Assembly (NCBI GenBank): GCA_025024175.1
Contig: QCXZ01000001.1
Location: 16,988,001 to 17,052,000 of the forward strand
DNA length: 64,000 bases
Reading direction: 5' to 3'
Source of the DNA: Rhyzopertha dominica
Taxonomy: Eukaryota; Arthropoda; Insecta; Coleoptera; Bostrichidae
The translations under genes were made by a program, and so were the position numbers. Below, piece by piece: positions 61,125 to 64,000 of the stretch. Position 1 is the first letter of the stretch; each line of letters begins with the position of its first letter. The notes beneath the pieces are model-generated. The model saw only the letters and a program-made list of their open reading frames with translations. It was not told where the DNA came from and ran no database searches.

Positions 61125-61232
61125 TTTAAAATTTAAGTCACAGCTTTTCTGGTTTTTCTTGTTTGTATTTAACATTTTTCTTGTATGTGGAGCTTTGCCC
61201 CCTCAAGTTAAATTTCTGGCTACGCCACTGCG
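61125..61232. mobile_element. Second, truncated copy of the 53.9-kb hAT MITE
   Basis: Matches the right half of 53931-54160 (aatttaagtcac, cttttctggttttttcttg-like, gtggagctttgcccc) and ends GGCTACGCCACTG at about 61231. The left end is not found. Confidence 0.7.
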
Positions 61233-63415
61233 GTCATTTGTTGCCATTATGGAACCAGTATACAAAGTGGTGAATCAAAAAGGGGATGTGGAATTCTGGA
61301 ATTTATTATAAATATAAAAACTGTTTTTCTAAGTTTTCTAAAGTTTTTATTAAAAATTTGCCTCGCACTTCTTCCATTATGAAAAATTTAGTACAAAGTA
61401 GTTCAGCGAGTGGTTCGAATAGAGAATTATAAATTAATAATATAAGACCAACTAGAGCAGTAAACCAACGTTTTTACTGCCGGTCCAGTAGGTAATGTCA
61501 ATGATTTGATGATACTGTAGAGTATGGTTACGCAAATTAACATCAACCCATCGACGCAATATTGACGAATAACTACAAATAGAAAATGATGGTTCAGACA
61601 ATATAAGTTACATGTGTTTCTCAAAATACGAATACGAATGTTTAGTAGATATAGAAATAAAAAAATAAAAGAATTAAAGTTTTCTTGTATTCAGTCAATT
61701 TGATTTTTCATTTTTCCCGCTTTACTGTTCTTAAACGCATTTAACTAAGATTATTTATTAAATTTCTACTACTGGCTGTTATTGAAAACGTATCATAAAT
61801 TTTAAAATCACATAAAAGATAACTATTCTGCTGTTTTGATCATACGGTACACAAATGTTGTCTTGTATAGTCTACATATGAATTTCATCGCTTAAACTTG
61901 TAAAATTCAGTTGACTAACAAGCGCCTTGGATTAATCCATTTTTATTCAAAAGTCTGGACAACACGCACTCGAAAAAGTAAATTTCACATTTTTAACATC
62001 AAACACCAGAGCTATATCCACTGCTCCATCAAGGTTTTAATGGCCACCCTCATTTTTTCAGTTTTTTTCTCTCACCTGTCGTATACTAACATATCGGCGC
62101 TGCGGTCGGTTGAGGCCCCTAGGCGTCGGTACTACACACCAAATATTTGATTATCTTCATTAATCACGCTGCAGATTTATCTACGGGGTCGCGCTCGCTC
62201 ATATTTCACCCTGATAGACAACAGAGATAGCGAAAGCGTAATTGTACGGCATTCGGATTTAATGCACCTTTTAATATTTACAAACTGCGTGTTTGTATGA
62301 GTGCGTATACGAATATCTGACATATTTACGTGCATTTATAAAATGTTACAGAACCGCAAAGATAACCCGTGTACGAAATGGCGCTTATACATATTTAAAG
62401 CAAGCCAGATGTGTGAGTATAATAACTTTCTGGTAGACAGAATGTCAAGAAAATAAAATAACTGCAACAACACGAATTACGATGCTTATGTGAGAATAAA
62501 ATCCACCAAAAGATTGGTTCGTAATATGAAGAGTATTATTTAAGAGAAGAGTAAGGTCGAATATCCCGTTATAACGTTACATCTTATGTATTATATATAC
62601 ACAGATATTAAACAGAAATTAATATTAAATTATATGTAATATGTAACTCACCCAGTTTGACTTAAATTAACAGAAAAATACGTTTATCTACAAATATCCT
62701 ATCGCACCTCTTACANGGGGATAAAAATTCCATTTGCAATTGTCAAAGAGCATGTGTACAAAGTTTCTTTTTTCGCAGTGTAATTCATTTAAGACTTTTT
62801 TCGCTTGTAAATAAGTTATCGTTTTCACCCTTGACATCAAAACAAACGAACGGGTAATAATGTGAAAGAATCATTTGCCGTGTAGCTTAAACATCTTAAT
62901 TCTACAAAAAAAGTTTATGTTGGTCTCGAATCAATCTAGGAAATAGTCCCTTGTGGTGTTTTTTGACTGTCTATAGATAGGTATAGGCTTTAGTATATAT
63001 GTTTTTGTCAGTAGGCCTAGGTAATGTAACCGGAAAACTAGTATTATTGCATACTCAAGGAAATAACTGCATGGTTCTAAAAAAAGGTAGGCATGACCTT
63101 CCAGCTAAAGTTTGTTTGCGAGCCTTCTTAGAGGAGGAAAATATCTATTCACACAACAAATGAACTTTAACTTGTTTCTGAATAACTCAATCTAAATATT
63201 CCCGATCATTTTGTAAAATTCCATGTGATACAAACATAGTAAAACTGTCTGAATCCACACTATATAATATTTTCAGGTCCTTTTCAATAGATTTAATTAT
63301 TATTTATTATTTACTTACTGTAGTACCGCAATTAAAATTATTCCTCTTCGAAAATAGAATTATCTGATATAGCTAATAAATATAATAATTATAACAATTT
63401 TTGGTATATATAGTG
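61233..63415. other. Gene-free AT-rich stretch
   Basis: No coding sequence, RNA gene or element boundary that I can support. Confidence 0.45.
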
Positions 63416-63572
63416 CCATCTAGGGGCGACCGGTAACGCTAAGTGGCATGAGCAGCTGCAGAAATCCCTAATTTAAATAGAACGCTGTATAACCACGCTT
63501 GTTCCGACAGCCCACAGTCGCACCGGTTGCGACTCTTAATTACAGCCTCCAGCAAGAGATGGCGCATGCATC
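63415..63572. repeat. Possible short inverted-repeat element
   Basis: The left end gtgccatctaggggcgaccgg and the right end (reverse strand gcgccatctcttgctggagg) share a GYGCCATCT start. The inner words accggt and gtcgc also mirror each other. No target duplication can be read. Confidence 0.3.
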
Positions 63573-63719
63573 TTTATATCAGCTTAATTTTTTAATGGTA
63601 CAAAGCAAAATGACACTATACATGTTAAACATTCGCAGAAGATAGTATAAAATAAACTGATATTATAACGGTTATACGGAGTAAAAAGGAATATGTTATC
63701 AAAAGTAACAAAATGATTA

Positions 63720-63792
63720 CGACCGTGACAGGACTCGAACCTGCAATCTTCGGATCCGAAGTCCGACGCCTTATCCATTAGGCCACACGGTC
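63720..63792 (-). tRNA. tRNA-Arg (anticodon UCG)
   Basis: A complete 73-base cloverleaf on the minus strand. The acceptor arm GACCGTG/CACGGTC has G as discriminator base. The D-arm is GCC/GGC with TGGCCTAATGG as A box. The anticodon stem TCGGA/TCCGA holds loop CTTCGGA with anticodon TCG at 63757-63759, decoding CGA. The T-arm carries GGTTCGAGTCC as B box. No intron. Runs of four T follow on the minus strand (63713-63710 and 63704-63701) and can serve as polymerase III stops. The open frame at 63584-63778 is a shadow of this gene. Confidence 0.97.
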
Positions 63793-64000
63793 AGCACCTA
63801 CAAGGCGTTATACACAAATAAATTAGGCTTCACTATTAAAGACATGGATGAGGTAAATAAAATTTATGTAAAATATCGTAATGATATTATATTTTTGTGT
63901 TTCCTTGTTTGAAATACTTAAAATAATATCAACTGATACCTCACATATTTAAAAAGTCTGTAAATAGTTACGCAACACGCTATACATGGTTACTTTTTTA

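Noticed and set aside
63584..63778. Minus-strand open frame of 64 codons
   Set aside because: Its first half is the tRNA-Arg gene read as protein.

Overview
This is a gene-poor, AT-rich, repeat-laden piece of an animal nuclear genome, almost certainly an insect. The evidence is short GT-AG introns of about 50-90 bases, a cluster of DM9-repeat (DUF3421) genes, an errantivirus-type envelope relic, and insect-style CR1-like, R1/Jockey-like, gypsy, Penelope, hAT, piggyBac and foldback elements. The order and species cannot be fixed from this sequence.

The only intact protein genes I can support are three paralogous DM9-repeat genes, all on the + strand: A (exons from 1925 to 2463, first exon not found), B (15630-19688) and C (25823-26970). 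Each encodes a small cytosolic-type protein of about 144-149 residues made of two DM9 repeats. All keep the same exon plan. In B and C the start codon plus one base forms a 4-base coding exon, and exon 2 carries the first repeat. Exon 3 starts the second repeat, and a final exon of exactly 87 bases ends it. Known relatives are mannose-binding lectins or infection-responsive gut and salivary proteins, so a small innate-recognition or epithelial gene cluster is the likely role. A tRNA-Arg(UCG) gene lies on the minus strand near the right edge (63720-63792).

The rest is layered mobile-element debris. Left part: twin abutting inverted-repeat elements (101-1140), dispersed direct repeats (3.4-5.2 kb), a decayed errantivirus envelope region (about 5.4-7.0 kb, minus), a dead CR1-superfamily LINE (8.2-11.3 kb, minus), a LINE ORF1 fragment (13.5 kb), a hairpin MITE just upstream of gene B, and a 1.1-kb long inverted repeat inside gene B's large intron. 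Middle: a diverged tandem array (32.2-33.4 kb), an R1/Jockey-type LINE relic (35.7-37.6 kb, minus), a possible copia-like LTR (38.2-38.5 kb), and a gypsy-type LTR retrotransposon relic (39.4-45.8 kb). The 5' LTR of that relic is split by a 3.07-kb foldback element with perfect 9-base target duplications. Right part: two Penelope-like fragments, a 230-base hAT MITE with perfect 8-base duplications and a second partial copy, a 1.09-kb hAT-like element with perfect 8-base duplications, and a 920-base piggyBac-like element with TTAA duplications. An uninterrupted copy of the repeat that the piggyBac-like element entered also lies in the window. An unexplained pair of overlapping small membrane-protein reading frames lies near 59.2-59.6 kb.

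The strongest candidates for something new are the asymmetric foldback element with its 145-base unit array, the hairpin elements associated with DM9 gene B, and the uncharacterised 32-33 kb tandem family.
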